Origin: Bradyrhizobium liaoningense
GTDB taxonomy: Bacteria; Pseudomonadota; Alphaproteobacteria; Rhizobiales; Xanthobacteraceae
DNA: 64,000 bases
Assembly (NCBI RefSeq): GCF_018130955.1
Contig: NZ_JAFCJM010000002.1
Coordinates: 186,001 to 250,000 of the forward strand
Direction of reading: 5' to 3'
Shown here: piece by piece, positions 24,138 through 34,100 of the stretch
How the letters are laid out: each line of letters opens with the position of its first letter
How positions within the stretch are numbered: position 1 is the stretch's first letter
Notes under the pieces: generated by a model
Seen by the model: only the letters and a program-made list of their open reading frames with translations
Database searches by the model: none
What the model was told of the DNA's origin: nothing
Program-made: the position numbers and the translations under genes

Positions 24138-25517
24138 TCACGCCACCCGCGGAACGGCGTCGAACCGGTTCACCACGATATCGCGCTTGGTCTCGTCCAC
24201 CCGCACCGTCATGTCGAAGCGGCCCTCGTGCAGCTCTTTCGCCAGCACCTCCGAATTGCGGTGCAGCCAGGAGATGCCGGCGCCGTCGGCGGCGTCGATC
24301 GAGAGATCGAGCGTGGTGCGCTTGGCGGCGAGGCGTTCCTCGATCGCGCTGAGCAGCGCGTCGATCCCCTCGCCCGACACCGCTGATACCAGCATCGCCG
24401 GATGATCGGGCGGCCGGCGCGCCGCGATGTTCCGCAATTCGTCGCGCTGCTCGGCGTCAAAACGATCGATCTTGTTCCAGACTTCGATGATGCGGCCGCT
24501 GTCATCAGGGTTGATGCCCAGCTGGCGCAGCACCGCATCGACGTCGCCCTGCTGCGCCTCGGCGTCCTCGTGCGCGATGTCGCGGACATGCAGGATGACG
24601 TCGGCCTCGAGCACCTCTTCCAGCGTGGCGCGGAAGGCGGCCACGAGCTGGGTCGGCAGGTTGGAGATGAAGCCGACCGTATCGGACAGCATGGCCTTGC
24701 CACCGTGCGGCAGGTTGAGCGCCCGCAAGGTCGGATCGAGCGTCGCGAACAGCATGTCGGCGGCCTGCACGTCCGCCCGCGTCAGGCGGTTGAACAGCGT
24801 CGACTTGCCGGCATTTGTGTAGCCGACCAGTGCGACGACCCGATACGGCACGCGCTGGCGGCCGGCGCGATGCAATCGGCGCGTGGCCTGCACCTTCCTG
24901 AGTTCGCCCTCGAGTTTTGTGATGCGCTCCTGGATCAGCCGCCGGTCGGCCTCGATCTGCGTCTCGCCGGGGCCGCCCATGAAGCCGAAACCGCCGCGCT
25001 GGCGTTCCAAATGGGTCCAGGACCGCACCAGGCGTGAGCGCTGGTAGTTGAGATGCGCGAGCTCGACCTGGAGCGCGCCTTCCTTGGTCTTGGCGCGACG
25101 GCCGAAGATTTCGAGGATCAGCCCGGTGCGATCGAGCACCTTGGCGTGCCACTCCTTCTCGAGATTGCGCTGCTGGATCGGCGACAACGCGCAATCCATC
25201 ACGACGAGCTCGACGTCGAGGGTCTTGATGAGGGTGGCGATCTCTTCGACCTTGCCCTTGCCAAGATAGGTCGCGGGCCGGATCTGGCTGACCGGAGCGA
25301 TCAGGCTCTCCGCGATCACGAGGTCAATGGCCAACGCAAGGCCCGCGGCCTCTTCCAGCCGCGCCTCGGCGTCGCGCACGACATGAGCTTCCGATTGCGC
25401 GTCGGCCCCGCCGGCGCGCATTCGCAAATAGGGGCCGATGACGATCACCCGCCCCGTCTCTCTTGCCCCTGCCGACCGCGGACGGTCGGCGCCCCCGTCA
25501 AAGTTCCGGGGTTCCAA
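24138..25517 (-). CDS. hflX: GTPase HflX
   Basis: Ribosome-associated translational GTPase that splits or rescues 50S/70S ribosomes under stress. The 459-residue protein has the HflX N-terminal domain (RPATYLGKGKVEEIA, then FGRRAKTKEGALQVELAHLNYQRSRL) and a GTPase domain with G1 GYTNAGKST, G3 DTVGF and G4 NKID. The start is a TTG at 25517 (read as MEPRNFDGG), 11 bases after hfq; no better ATG gives a full N-terminal domain. It belongs to the ntrX-hfq-hflX gene run. Confidence 0.95.
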   Translation of the reverse strand: MEPRNFDGGADRPRSAGARETGRVIVIGPYLRMRAGGADAQSEAHVVRDAEARLEEAAGLALAIDLVIAESLIAPVSQIRPATYLGKGKVEEIATLIKTLDVELVVMDCALSPIQQRNLEKEWHAKVLDRTGLILEIFGRRAKTKEGALQVELAHLNYQRSRLVRSWTHLERQRGGFGFMGGPGETQIEADRRLIQERITKLEGELRKVQATRRLHRAGRQRVPYRVVALVGYTNAGKSTLFNRLTRADVQAADMLFATLDPTLRALNLPHGGKAMLSDTVGFISNLPTQLVAAFRATLEEVLEADVILHVRDIAHEDAEAQQGDVDAVLRQLGINPDDSGRIIEVWNKIDRFDAEQRDELRNIAARRPPDHPAMLVSAVSGEGIDALLSAIEERLAAKRTTLDLSIDAADGAGISWLHRNSEVLAKELHEGRFDMTVRVDETKRDIVVNRFDAVPRVA

Positions 25518-25528
25518 TCAGGTTACTC

Positions 25529-25777
25529 TCAAGCCGGCTGGTCCTCGCCGCCTTCGAATAGCTGGATCGGAGCGCCCGGCATGATGGTCGAGATCGCATG
25601 CTTGTAGACAAGCTGCGAGTGACCGTCGCGCCGAAGCAGCAAACAGAAATTGTCGAACCAGGTCACAATTCCCTGCAGCTTCACTCCGTTGACCAAAAAG
25701 ATCGTCAGCGGCGTCTTGGTTTTGCGAACGTGATTTAGGAAGGTGTCTTGTAGGTTTTGTGCGCGGTCTGCCGCCAT
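25529..25777 (-). CDS. hfq: RNA-binding protein Hfq
   Basis: Hexameric Sm-like RNA chaperone of 82 residues for small RNA-mRNA pairing. Sm1 is seen as [24 protein letters not shown] and Sm2 as [12 protein letters not shown], with the proximal-face KHAIS motif intact. The short acidic tail EGGEDQPA is typical of alphaproteobacterial Hfq. In rhizobia it is needed for nif regulation through NifA. The 254-base gap upstream, before ntrX, should hold its own promoter. Confidence 0.97.
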   Translation of the reverse strand: MAADRAQNLQDTFLNHVRKTKTPLTIFLVNGVKLQGIVTWFDNFCLLLRRDGHSQLVYKHAISTIMPGAPIQLFEGGEDQPA

Positions 25778-26013
25778 TGTTGTTATCTCGCTTTGAGTTT
25801 CTTTTTATTTGGACTCGTGTTTGGACCGGTTGTGCCCCTCTTGTGTGGGCCTTCCCGGCTGCCTTCCCTCATGAGATCCCCCTCCGGAGGGTCGGCTGCA
25901 CGATTAGAGGACAGGAGGAGATATTAGGCAAGCCGCTTGAGGCGGCAGCCCTCCCCCAGATCCTCCGAAAAACTACGGAATTCGACGATTTTCCTCTGAT
26001 ATTGTGAATCTGT

Positions 26014-26031
26014 GGCCGCGATGCCGCGGCC
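26014..26031 (-). terminator. GC hairpin just after ntrX
   Basis: GGCCGCG-ATGC-CGCGGCC forms a perfect 7-bp stem directly after the ntrX stop. No U-run follows on the minus strand, so termination may be weak or partial. It separates ntrX from hfq. Confidence 0.4.
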
Positions 26032-27402
26032 TCAACCGACGCCCAGCGCCTTCAACTTCCGGTGCAGCGCGCTCCGCTCCATGCCGACGAACTCCGCAGT
26101 GCGCGAAATATTGCCTGAGAAGCGACTGATCTGGGCAATGAGGTAGTCACGCTCGAACACCTCACGCGCCTCCCGCAGCGGCAGGCCCATGATGTGCTCG
26201 CCATTGTTGCTGGTCGGCATCGCCGGCACCATCGAGCCGACGTCCTGCGGCAGCATGTCGGCGGTGATGATCACCTCGGGGCCGCCGGCCGCGAGAATCA
26301 TGACTCTCTCAACGTTGTTGCGGAGCTGGCGTACGTTGCCCGGCCAGACATGCGATTGCAGCACCGCCATCGCGTCCTGGCCGATCTGGCGCTTGGGCAG
26401 GCCGCTGCCGGCTGAAATCTGCTCCATGAAATAGTCGATCAATTCCGGAATGTCCTCGCGACGCTCCGACAGGGCGGGCACGCGGATCGGCACCACCGAC
26501 AGGCGATGGTAGAGGTCCTCGCGGAAATGACCGGCCGCGATCTCCTCTTCGAGATTGCGCGCGGTGGACGAGATGATGCGCACGTCGACCTGCACCTTGG
26601 CGGTGCCGCCGACGCGCTGGAACGACTGCTCGACCAGCACGCGCAAAATCTTGTTCTGGGTCTCGCGCGGCATGTCGGCGATTTCGTCGATGAACAGCGT
26701 GCCGCCATGGGCCTCTTCGAGCGCGCCCGGCTTGCGCGGCTGCTCGCCATTGGACTGCTCGACGCCGAACAGCTCGTGCTCCATGCGCTCCGGCGTGATC
26801 GCCGCGGCGTTGATCACCACGAACGGCCCGTCGGCGCGGCCCGATGCCGCATGCAGCGTGCGCGCGGTCAATTCCTTGCCGGCGCCCGCGGGCCCGACGA
26901 TCAGGATGCGGCTGTTGGCCTTGGCGGCGCGCTCGATGGTCTGGCGGAGCTGGTTCATGCTGGGCGAGCGGCCCATCAGGCTGCTCGCGGTCGGCGCGAG
27001 TTGCTTCAATTCCTTCACCTCGCGCTTGAGGCGCGAGTTCTCCAGCGCCCGCGTCGCCACCAGGATCAGGCGGTCGGCCTTGAACGGCTTTTCGATGAAG
27101 TCATAGGCGCCGCGCTTGATCGCGGCGACCGCGGTCTCGATGTTGCCGTGGCCGGAGATCATGACGACCGGGAGGTCGGCATTATCCTTCTTCACCTGCT
27201 CCAGCAGTTGCAGGCCGTCGAGTTTCGATCCCTGCAGCCAGATGTCGAGGAACACCAGATGCGGCCGGCGGTTGGCGATCTCGGCGAGCGCCGAGTCGCT
27301 GTCGCGCGCGGTCCTGGTGACAAATCCCTCGTCTTCGAGAATGCCCGCAACGAGATCCCGAATATCGGCCTCATCATCGACAATCAGAATTTCACTTGCC
27401 AT
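26032..27402 (-). CDS. ntrX: Nitrogen assimilation response regulator NtrX
   Basis: Response regulator of 456 residues: receiver domain with phosphoacceptor Asp53 (HLVFLDIWLQG), AAA+ domain with Walker A GPAGAGKE (about 170-177) and Walker B GTLFIDEIADM, and a Fis-type C-terminal HTH (ISRTAEFVGMERSALHRKLKALGVG). Where sigma54 activators carry GAFTGA, this protein reads EQSNGEQPRKPGALEEA, so it probably does not activate sigma54, as known for other alphaproteobacterial NtrX proteins. Its partner kinase NtrY is 17 bases upstream. The pair governs nitrogen metabolism, envelope and redox responses. Confidence 0.96.
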   Translation of the reverse strand: MASEILIVDDEADIRDLVAGILEDEGFVTRTARDSDSALAEIANRRPHLVFLDIWLQGSKLDGLQLLEQVKKDNADLPVVMISGHGNIETAVAAIKRGAYDFIEKPFKADRLILVATRALENSRLKREVKELKQLAPTASSLMGRSPSMNQLRQTIERAAKANSRILIVGPAGAGKELTARTLHAASGRADGPFVVINAAAITPERMEHELFGVEQSNGEQPRKPGALEEAHGGTLFIDEIADMPRETQNKILRVLVEQSFQRVGGTAKVQVDVRIISSTARNLEEEIAAGHFREDLYHRLSVVPIRVPALSERREDIPELIDYFMEQISAGSGLPKRQIGQDAMAVLQSHVWPGNVRQLRNNVERVMILAAGGPEVIITADMLPQDVGSMVPAMPTSNNGEHIMGLPLREAREVFERDYLIAQISRFSGNISRTAEFVGMERSALHRKLKALGVG

Positions 27403-27419
27403 GGGTCGTGCCCGCCTTG

Positions 27420-29771
27420 TCAGTTGCCTGTTGAGGCTTCGATTTCTGTCGCATCATTAGTCTTTTCTGCCGGCTCCTTGGTTTCCGCAGCCGGCGGCTT
27501 TGTTTCCCGATCCTTGGTGTCGGAATTCTGGTCCTTGACCTCGATCTTCGACGCATGGCCGGAGATCGCGAACCGCATCCGCATCCAGGCGCCGCGCTGG
27601 CCTTCCCGGAAATCGGAGGCGTCCTTCAGTTCGATCCGCCCGCCATGGTCCTCGAGCACGCGGCCGACGATCGCAAGGCCGAGCCCGGTGCCCTTCGCGC
27701 GCGTCGTGACGTAGGGCTCGAGCAGACGCGAGCGCGCCGTCTTGGGCAGGCCGATACCGTTGTCGATGACGTCGATCAGGACGTCCTCGCCCTCGCGCGA
27801 GACCACGACGTCGATGCGGCCCTTGCCAAGCTCTTCCGGCGGAACTTGCTCGATCGCTTCGGTGGCGTTCTTGACGATGTTGGTGACGGCCTGGGAGATC
27901 AGCCGGCGGTCGAACTGCGCCCGCAGCGGGTCCTCCCTGAACTCGGTCTCGATATCGAGCTCGGGGTGCGCCACCTTCATGAGGAACACAGCCTGGCGTA
28001 CGGTATCGGTGACGTCCTCACCCTCCATGACAGGTTTCGGCATCCGCGCGAAGCGTGCGAACTCGTCGACCATCCGTCTGATGTCGTCGACCTGGCGCAC
28101 GATCGTGTCGGTGCACTGGTCGAAGATCGACTTGTCCTTCTCTTCGGTGATGGTCTTTCCGAATCTGCGGCGGATGCGCTCGGCCGAAAGCTGGATCGGC
28201 GTCAGCGGGTTCTTGATCTCGTGGGCGATGCGCCGTGCCACGTCGCCCCAGGCCGAGGTGCGCTGCGCCGAGACGAGCTGGGTGATGTCGTCGAGCGTGA
28301 TGATGTAGCTGTCGCGCGGCTGGCTGGTCTTTTCCGCGCTGACGCGCACCGACAGATTGCGCTCCTCGCCGTCGCGCGTGATCGTGATCTCGCCCTGCAC
28401 CAGGCGCTGGGTCCCTTCCCGCGCGGTCTTCATCATGTCGTCCAGCTCGGGCAGCACATCCGACAAGGGATGGCCGAGCGTCTCGGACTCCGCGTGCCCG
28501 ATCAGCTTCTCGGCGGAGCGGTTGAGGATGCCGACGCTGCCGGAGGAATCGACGCCGATGATGCCGGCGGAGGCCGATGAGAGCACCGCCTCGATGAAGC
28601 GGCGGCGGCTGTCGATCAGCTCGCTCGCGTTGACGAGTTCGTCGCGCTGGCCACGCAGTTCCTGCGTCATCTTGTTGAAGGTCTCGCCGAGTTGCGCGAG
28701 GTCGCCTTCGGACTTGTGCACGGGCACCTGGACATGGAGGTCGCCGGTCGACACCGTATTGGCCGCGTTCATCAGCCGCCGGATCGGCGCCACCAGCCAG
28801 TTGGCGAAGTTCAGCCCGATCAGCACCGAGGCCATCAGGATCGTCAGCGCGATGACCGCAAACATCAGCGCGAAGGCGACCTGGATGCCGAGCCTGCGCG
28901 ATTCAATCTGCGCGTATTCGGCGACGCTGAGCTCGGTCTGCTTGAGCTGAGACACCACGCGCGGATCCAGGAGACGCGCAACGTAGAGGAAGGTGTCGTT
29001 GAAGGCCCGCAGCCGGATCACGGCGGCGACGTAGTTGGCTTCTGGGAACACCGCAATCTGCGGCTCGCTCTCGGTGACGTTGCTCAGGAACTCCGGCGGC
29101 GGGGTCTGGAAGCTCTGCTGGATGCCGGTCTGCGCCGTCTCCAGGATGTTGCGGTCCTTGTCGATAATTAGCGCGCCCGGCAGGTTGCGGGACTGCGCGC
29201 TGCCGGTGAGCAATTCGCGGAAGCTGCTGCGGTCCTGATCGAACAGCGGCCTGGCGCGAGCGATGTCGTTGGCCATCCCGAGAATGTCGCCGCGGATCAG
29301 CTGTGCGTGTTCGTAGGTGTAGGCGCGCGCGATGATCAGGGAGTTCTCGATGACCTCCTTGGTCGGCCCCGAGAACAGCCGGTCGAGACCGCGCTCGATC
29401 GTGACATTGGCGACCACGGCCACCAGCACGGCCGGCAGCACCGCGATGATCGAGAACAGGCCGACGATTTGCACGTGCAGCCGTGCGGCCGCCCGGCCCC
29501 TCCGCCGGGCCTGGATCATCTGCCAGACCTCGCGGACGATGATTCCGACCAGCAGCAGGATGGTGCCGGCGTTGATCAGCAGGAACGAGGAGACCACCTC
29601 CCGGGTCGGCTCGATCCGGGTCAGGCCGGTCAGGACCACGAAGGTCAGGAAGGCCGACAGCAGCGCCAGGCCCACCGCAAACGGCGCCAGCCAACGGCGC
29701 AGCGACCCGCGCTGCGGCTCGTCGGCAGGGGACGTAGCGAAAGATGCGGCCGATGTCTCTGCGCTGGTCAT
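27420..29771 (-). CDS. ntrY: Sensor histidine kinase NtrY
   Basis: Membrane sensor kinase of about 783 residues. Order of domains: N-terminal transmembrane helices (WLAPFAVGLALLSAFLTFVVLTGL and a second pair), a periplasmic region, a further helix (FALMFAVIALTILMASVLIGL), HAMP (APIRRLMNAANTVSTGDLHVQVP), PAS (IDSRRRFIEAVLSSASAGIIGVD), HisKA with the phospho-His in [13 protein letters not shown], and HATPase with DNGIGLPK and GTGLGL. The start at 29771 is preferred to an in-frame one at 29828 because the extra 19 residues look unlike the family N-terminus; both lack a strong ribosome site. Its upstream side is interrupted by the metal-efflux island that divides it from ntrC. Confidence 0.94.
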   Translation of the reverse strand: MTSAETSAASFATSPADEPQRGSLRRWLAPFAVGLALLSAFLTFVVLTGLTRIEPTREVVSSFLLINAGTILLLVGIIVREVWQMIQARRRGRAAARLHVQIVGLFSIIAVLPAVLVAVVANVTIERGLDRLFSGPTKEVIENSLIIARAYTYEHAQLIRGDILGMANDIARARPLFDQDRSSFRELLTGSAQSRNLPGALIIDKDRNILETAQTGIQQSFQTPPPEFLSNVTESEPQIAVFPEANYVAAVIRLRAFNDTFLYVARLLDPRVVSQLKQTELSVAEYAQIESRRLGIQVAFALMFAVIALTILMASVLIGLNFANWLVAPIRRLMNAANTVSTGDLHVQVPVHKSEGDLAQLGETFNKMTQELRGQRDELVNASELIDSRRRFIEAVLSSASAGIIGVDSSGSVGILNRSAEKLIGHAESETLGHPLSDVLPELDDMMKTAREGTQRLVQGEITITRDGEERNLSVRVSAEKTSQPRDSYIITLDDITQLVSAQRTSAWGDVARRIAHEIKNPLTPIQLSAERIRRRFGKTITEEKDKSIFDQCTDTIVRQVDDIRRMVDEFARFARMPKPVMEGEDVTDTVRQAVFLMKVAHPELDIETEFREDPLRAQFDRRLISQAVTNIVKNATEAIEQVPPEELGKGRIDVVVSREGEDVLIDVIDNGIGLPKTARSRLLEPYVTTRAKGTGLGLAIVGRVLEDHGGRIELKDASDFREGQRGAWMRMRFAISGHASKIEVKDQNSDTKDRETKPPAAETKEPAEKTNDATEIEASTGN

Positions 29772-29921
29772 TCCGGCAATGGGTGATGCTGAAAAACGAG
29801 GCCCGCCAGCCGGCGGGCAGTGATGCATTCATATCACATTGTTGCCGAATTGCGACAATTCCGCGGCGTCCTCCCCGCGGCGCGGGGGCGCATCCACAGC
29901 GAGCGGTTCCAGTTGACCCAC

Positions 29922-29937
29922 GTCAACGCGTTCTTGG
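29922..29937. promoter_or_regulatory. Inverted repeat upstream of the RND efflux operon
   Basis: GTTGAC-CCAC-GTCAAC is a perfect 6-4-6 palindrome about 50 bases before the adaptor start and about 150 before ntrY in the divergent direction. TTGAC inside it could also serve as a -35 element. A candidate operator only; no metal-regulator gene is nearby. Confidence 0.3.
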
Positions 29938-29989
29938 GCCCGGGGAATAGCTAGGGGGGACCATCCAAGCCCCATAGAAGTACGTGCCC

Positions 29990-31129
29990 ATGCTCTTATC
30001 CCGTCAGACGGCACTCCCGGCCTTGAGATGCGGTTGGGCACTACCGGCTCTCTTGCTGCTCCTCATGGCGGTCGCCCAGCCTTCAACGGCACAAGAAGAG
30101 GTCAAGCTGACCCCGGCCCAGGCCCAGAAGCTTGGGGTTCGGGTGACGCATCCAGTCTCGAGTCGGACCGATCAAACGCTGCCCTATCCGGCGCAGATCG
30201 TGATTCCAACGCCGCAATTATGGGTGGTCAGCGCGCCCGTGGCGGGCATGGTCACCAAGCTCGCGGTTGCGCGCGGCGACCGGATCACCGCTGGTCAGCC
30301 GCTCGTCACGCTTGAGAGCCCCAGCTTTGTGTCGCTGCAGCGGGATTATCTGCACGCGCTCGCACAGGAGGTTCTCGCCAACCAGCAGCTCAAGCGGAAC
30401 GAGGATCTGTTCGAGGGCAAGGCTGTCCCGCAACGCGTTCTCGAGACCAGCCAGACCGAAGCCCGCCAGGCCGGCATCGCAGTCGCCGAGCGGCGGCAAA
30501 TGCTCCACCTGAGCGGGTTGTCGGATGAGGCGATTTCCCGGCTGACGACCCAAGCGCTGATCAGCGCGACCCTGACGGTCAACGCGCCACAGGCCGCATC
30601 GGTTGTCGATGTCACTGTGTCCCCGGGGCAGCGGTTGGAGCAGTCCGCGCCGCTCGTGAAGCTTGCACGCCTGTCGCCATTGTGGGCCGAGATCGCGATC
30701 CCGGCGTCGAACATCCGCGCCATCCGGACCGGCGCAAGGGTCGAGATCGAGGGATATGCGACGCCGGGCCAGGTCATTCTGGTTTCCGAGACCACCGATG
30801 TCGCGACCCAGACCATCCTGGTGCGCGCGGAAATCCCCAATAGCGGCGAGCTGCATCCGGGCCAGACCACTGCTGTGCGCATCAGCTACCTCTCCGCCGG
30901 AGAAAGTGCCTGGGAAATCCCCTATAGCGGACTGGTCCGGCGTGGCGAGCAGACCGCCGTATTCGTTGCCATTGATGGCGGCGGCTTTCGTCTCATCCCC
31001 GTCACCGTGCTGGCCGAGGATCAGGACCACGTCGTGGTGTCGGGTGCCATCACCGACAAGGACGAGGTTGCGATCAGCGGCATTTCCGCACTTCGGGGCA
31101 TCCTCTCGCGCCTCGGAGCCGGACAGTAA
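29990..31129 (+). CDS. RND efflux periplasmic adaptor subunit (CzcB/CusB-type)
   Basis: Membrane-fusion protein of about 380 residues linking the RND pump to an outer-membrane channel. A signal peptide is followed by QEEVKLTPAQAQKLG. The split lipoyl/barrel-sandwich domain is seen in VSAPVAGMVTKLAVARGDRITAGQPLVTLES with a second half at VTVSPGQRLEQSAPLVKLA, and a helical hairpin lies between (LQRDYLHALAQEVLANQQL). The start could be the ATG at 29990 or a GTG two codons earlier. The stop overlaps the pump start (TAATG). No Met- or His-rich metal-binding extension is visible, so metal specificity is uncertain. Confidence 0.9.
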   Translation: MLLSRQTALPALRCGWALPALLLLLMAVAQPSTAQEEVKLTPAQAQKLGVRVTHPVSSRTDQTLPYPAQIVIPTPQLWVVSAPVAGMVTKLAVARGDRITAGQPLVTLESPSFVSLQRDYLHALAQEVLANQQLKRNEDLFEGKAVPQRVLETSQTEARQAGIAVAERRQMLHLSGLSDEAISRLTTQALISATLTVNAPQAASVVDVTVSPGQRLEQSAPLVKLARLSPLWAEIAIPASNIRAIRTGARVEIEGYATPGQVILVSETTDVATQTILVRAEIPNSGELHPGQTTAVRISYLSAGESAWEIPYSGLVRRGEQTAVFVAIDGGGFRLIPVTVLAEDQDHVVVSGAITDKDEVAISGISALRGILSRLGAGQ

Positions 31130-34100
31130 TGCTCCAGCGTCTGGTCGCATTCGCGCTGTCGCAGCGGCTGTTCGTCGCCCTCGGCGTGCTGCTGTTGATC
31201 GGTGCGGGCGCCGTGGTCCTGCCGGGCTTGCCCATCGATGCGTTTCCGGACGTCTCCCCGGTCCAGGTGAAGATCATCATGAAGGCACCGGGCCTCACCC
31301 CGGAGGAAGTCGAGCAGCGGATCACGGTTCCAATCGAGCTCGAGCTCTTGGGCCTGCCCAACAAGAAGATCCTGCGCTCGACCACCAAATACGCGCTGGC
31401 TGACATCACCGTCGATTTCGAGGACGGCACCGACATCTACTGGGCGCGCAACCAGGTGTCGGAGCGGCTTTCCAACATCGCGCGTGACTTTCCGGAAGGC
31501 GTGAGCGGCGGGCTTGCGCCGATCACGAGTCCCCTGGGCGAGATGTTCATGTTCACGATCGACAGCCCCGAGCTGTCGCTCGCCGAGCGCAGGACGTTGC
31601 TTGACTGGGTGATCCGCCCGGCGCTGCGAACCGTTCCGGGCGTTGCCGATGTCAACGCGCTCGGCGGCCATGTCCGGGCCTTCGAGATCGTGCCGCTCAA
31701 TGACGCGCTCGCCGCGCGCGGCATCTCCTACGATCTGTTCCGCCGCGCCATCGAAGCCAACAGCCGCAATGACGGCGCCGGACGCGTCAACCAGGGTGAG
31801 GACAGCGCGCTGGTCCGCATCGAAGGCAGCATTCGCGGCATCGACGATATCCGCGCCATCGTGGTCGACACCCGCGACGGCATTCCGATCCGGGTCAGTG
31901 ACGTGGCACGGGTCAGGATCGGCGCCCTGACGCGCTATGGTGCCGTGACCGCCGACGGCCGCGGCGAGACGGTCGAGGGGCTCGTGCTCGGCCTGCGCGG
32001 CGCCAATGCCGGCCAGCTCGTCCGCGATGTCCGGGCGCGCCTGGAGGAACTCCAGCCCTCGCTGCCCAAGAGTGTTTCCATCAACGTGTTCTATGACCGA
32101 AGCCGGCTGGTCAACCGCGCCGTCGGCACTGTGGTCCGCGCGCTCGGCGAGGCCACCGTGCTCGTCATCGTCCTGCTGCTGCTGTTCCTCGGCAATTGGC
32201 GCGCTTCGCTCGTCATCGCACTCAGTCTGCCGCTTGCCATCGTGATTGCGCTGATCGTGATGCGCGCGGTCGGCATGTCGGCCAATCTGATGAGCCTCGG
32301 CGGTCTTGCGATCGCCATCGGCATGCTGATCGACGCGCTGGTGGTTGTGGTCGAAAACATCGTCGGCAATCTCGCCAAGCAGGAGCCGGGTCGAACCGCC
32401 CCGGTGATTCACATCGTGTTTCGCTCGGTGTGCGAGGTGCTGCAACCGGTCGCCTCGGGCGTCCTGATCATCATTATCGTGTTTGTGCCCCTGCTCGCCC
32501 TCCAGGGACTGGAGGGCAAGCTCTTCATCCCGGTCGCACTCGCCATCATTTTCGCACTCGCCGCCTCCCTGCTGCTCGCGCTCACGGTCATTCCGGTCGC
32601 GACCTCCTTCGTCCTGAAATCGGCCCCGCACGACGACCCCGTCCTGATCCGCGCAGCGCAGCGCGTCTACGCGCCTGCGCTGGACTGGGCGCTCAACAAC
32701 GAGCGAAAGGTGGTCGCAACGGCCCTCGTCGGCCTCTTCGCCGCGGGATACGCCTATACCCAACTCGGCAAGACCTTCATGCCGACCATGGACGAAGGCG
32801 ACGTCATCGTGAGCGTGGAGACGCTTCCCTCCGTCAACCTCGATGAATCCCTGGCAATCAACGCCAGGCTGCAAGCAGCGCTGCTCACAGTGCCTGATAT
32901 CGCCGGTATCGTCGCCCGGACCGGTTCGGACGAACTCGGCCTCGATCCCATGGGCCCGAACCAGACCGACACGTTCCTGGTGTTGAAGCCAGCCGACCAG
33001 CGGACCACCGAAGACAGAGAAGCGCTGCTGGCAAAGCTTCGCGAGGTGCTCGCCGATTTTCCCGGCCTCTCGCTCGGTTTTACCCAGCCGATCGACATGC
33101 GCGTGCAAGAAATGATCAGCGGCGTGCGCGGTGACGTCGCGGTCAAGATTTTTGGCCCCGATATCGCCAGACTCAACGAGATTGCCGCAAAGCTGTCTAC
33201 GGTCCTGTCGGGGATCGATGGTGCGGAGGACGTCTACACGACGCTCAACGAGGGTGCGCAGTACTACACGGTCGCCGTGAACCGGATGGAAGCGGGCCGT
33301 CTCGGCCTGACGGTGGACTCCATCGCCAACTCGCTGCGCACCCAGATCGAAGGCCGGACCATCGGCACGGCGCTGGAGGAAGGCCGCCGTACCCCGATCC
33401 TGGTCCGCGGCAGCGAGACGACGCGGGAGGCGCCGACCCTGCTTGCAACCCTGCCGCTCACGCTCGCTTCCGGGCAGCACGTCGCGTTGTCGCAGGTCGC
33501 CCGCATCCAGCGCGTCGATGGTCCGGTGAAGATCGACCGCGAGGACGGCAACCGGATGAGCGTGGTTCGCGCCAACGTCCGCGGCCGGGACATGGTGGGC
33601 TTCGTGCAGGAAGCCCAGCAGAAGGTCGCGACCGAGTTGCCGCTGCCGAAGGGCTATCGATTGACCTGGGGTGGGCAGTTCGAGAACCAGCAGCGCGCCG
33701 CTGCGCGCCTGTCCGTCGTGGTGCCGATTGCGATCGGTCTGATCTTCGTCCTGCTCTTCACCACATTCGGCTCGGTCCGCCAGGCCTTGCTGGTGCTGGT
33801 CAACATCCCCTTCGCCCTGATCGGCGGCGTGTTCGCGCTGGTCGCGACCGGCGAATATCTGTCGGTGCCGGCATCTGTCGGTTTCATCGCCCTGCTCGGC
33901 ATCGCCGTGTTGAACGGCGTCGTGCTGGTTTCGTATTTCAATCAATTGCGCGCCCATGGGCTAAGCGAGGCGCGCATCGTCGTCGACGGCGCCAAGCGCA
34001 GGCTCCGGCCGGTGCTGATGACGGCCAGCATCACGGCGCTGGGATTGATCCCGCTCTTGTTGGCCTCCGGACCAGGATCGGAAGTCCAGCGTCCGCTCGC

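Noticed and set aside
31021..33957. Very long open frame antisense to the RND pump gene
   Set aside because: It is a codon-bias shadow: the composition is His/Arg/Asp/Gln-rich with no domain, while the plus strand encodes a full RND protein.
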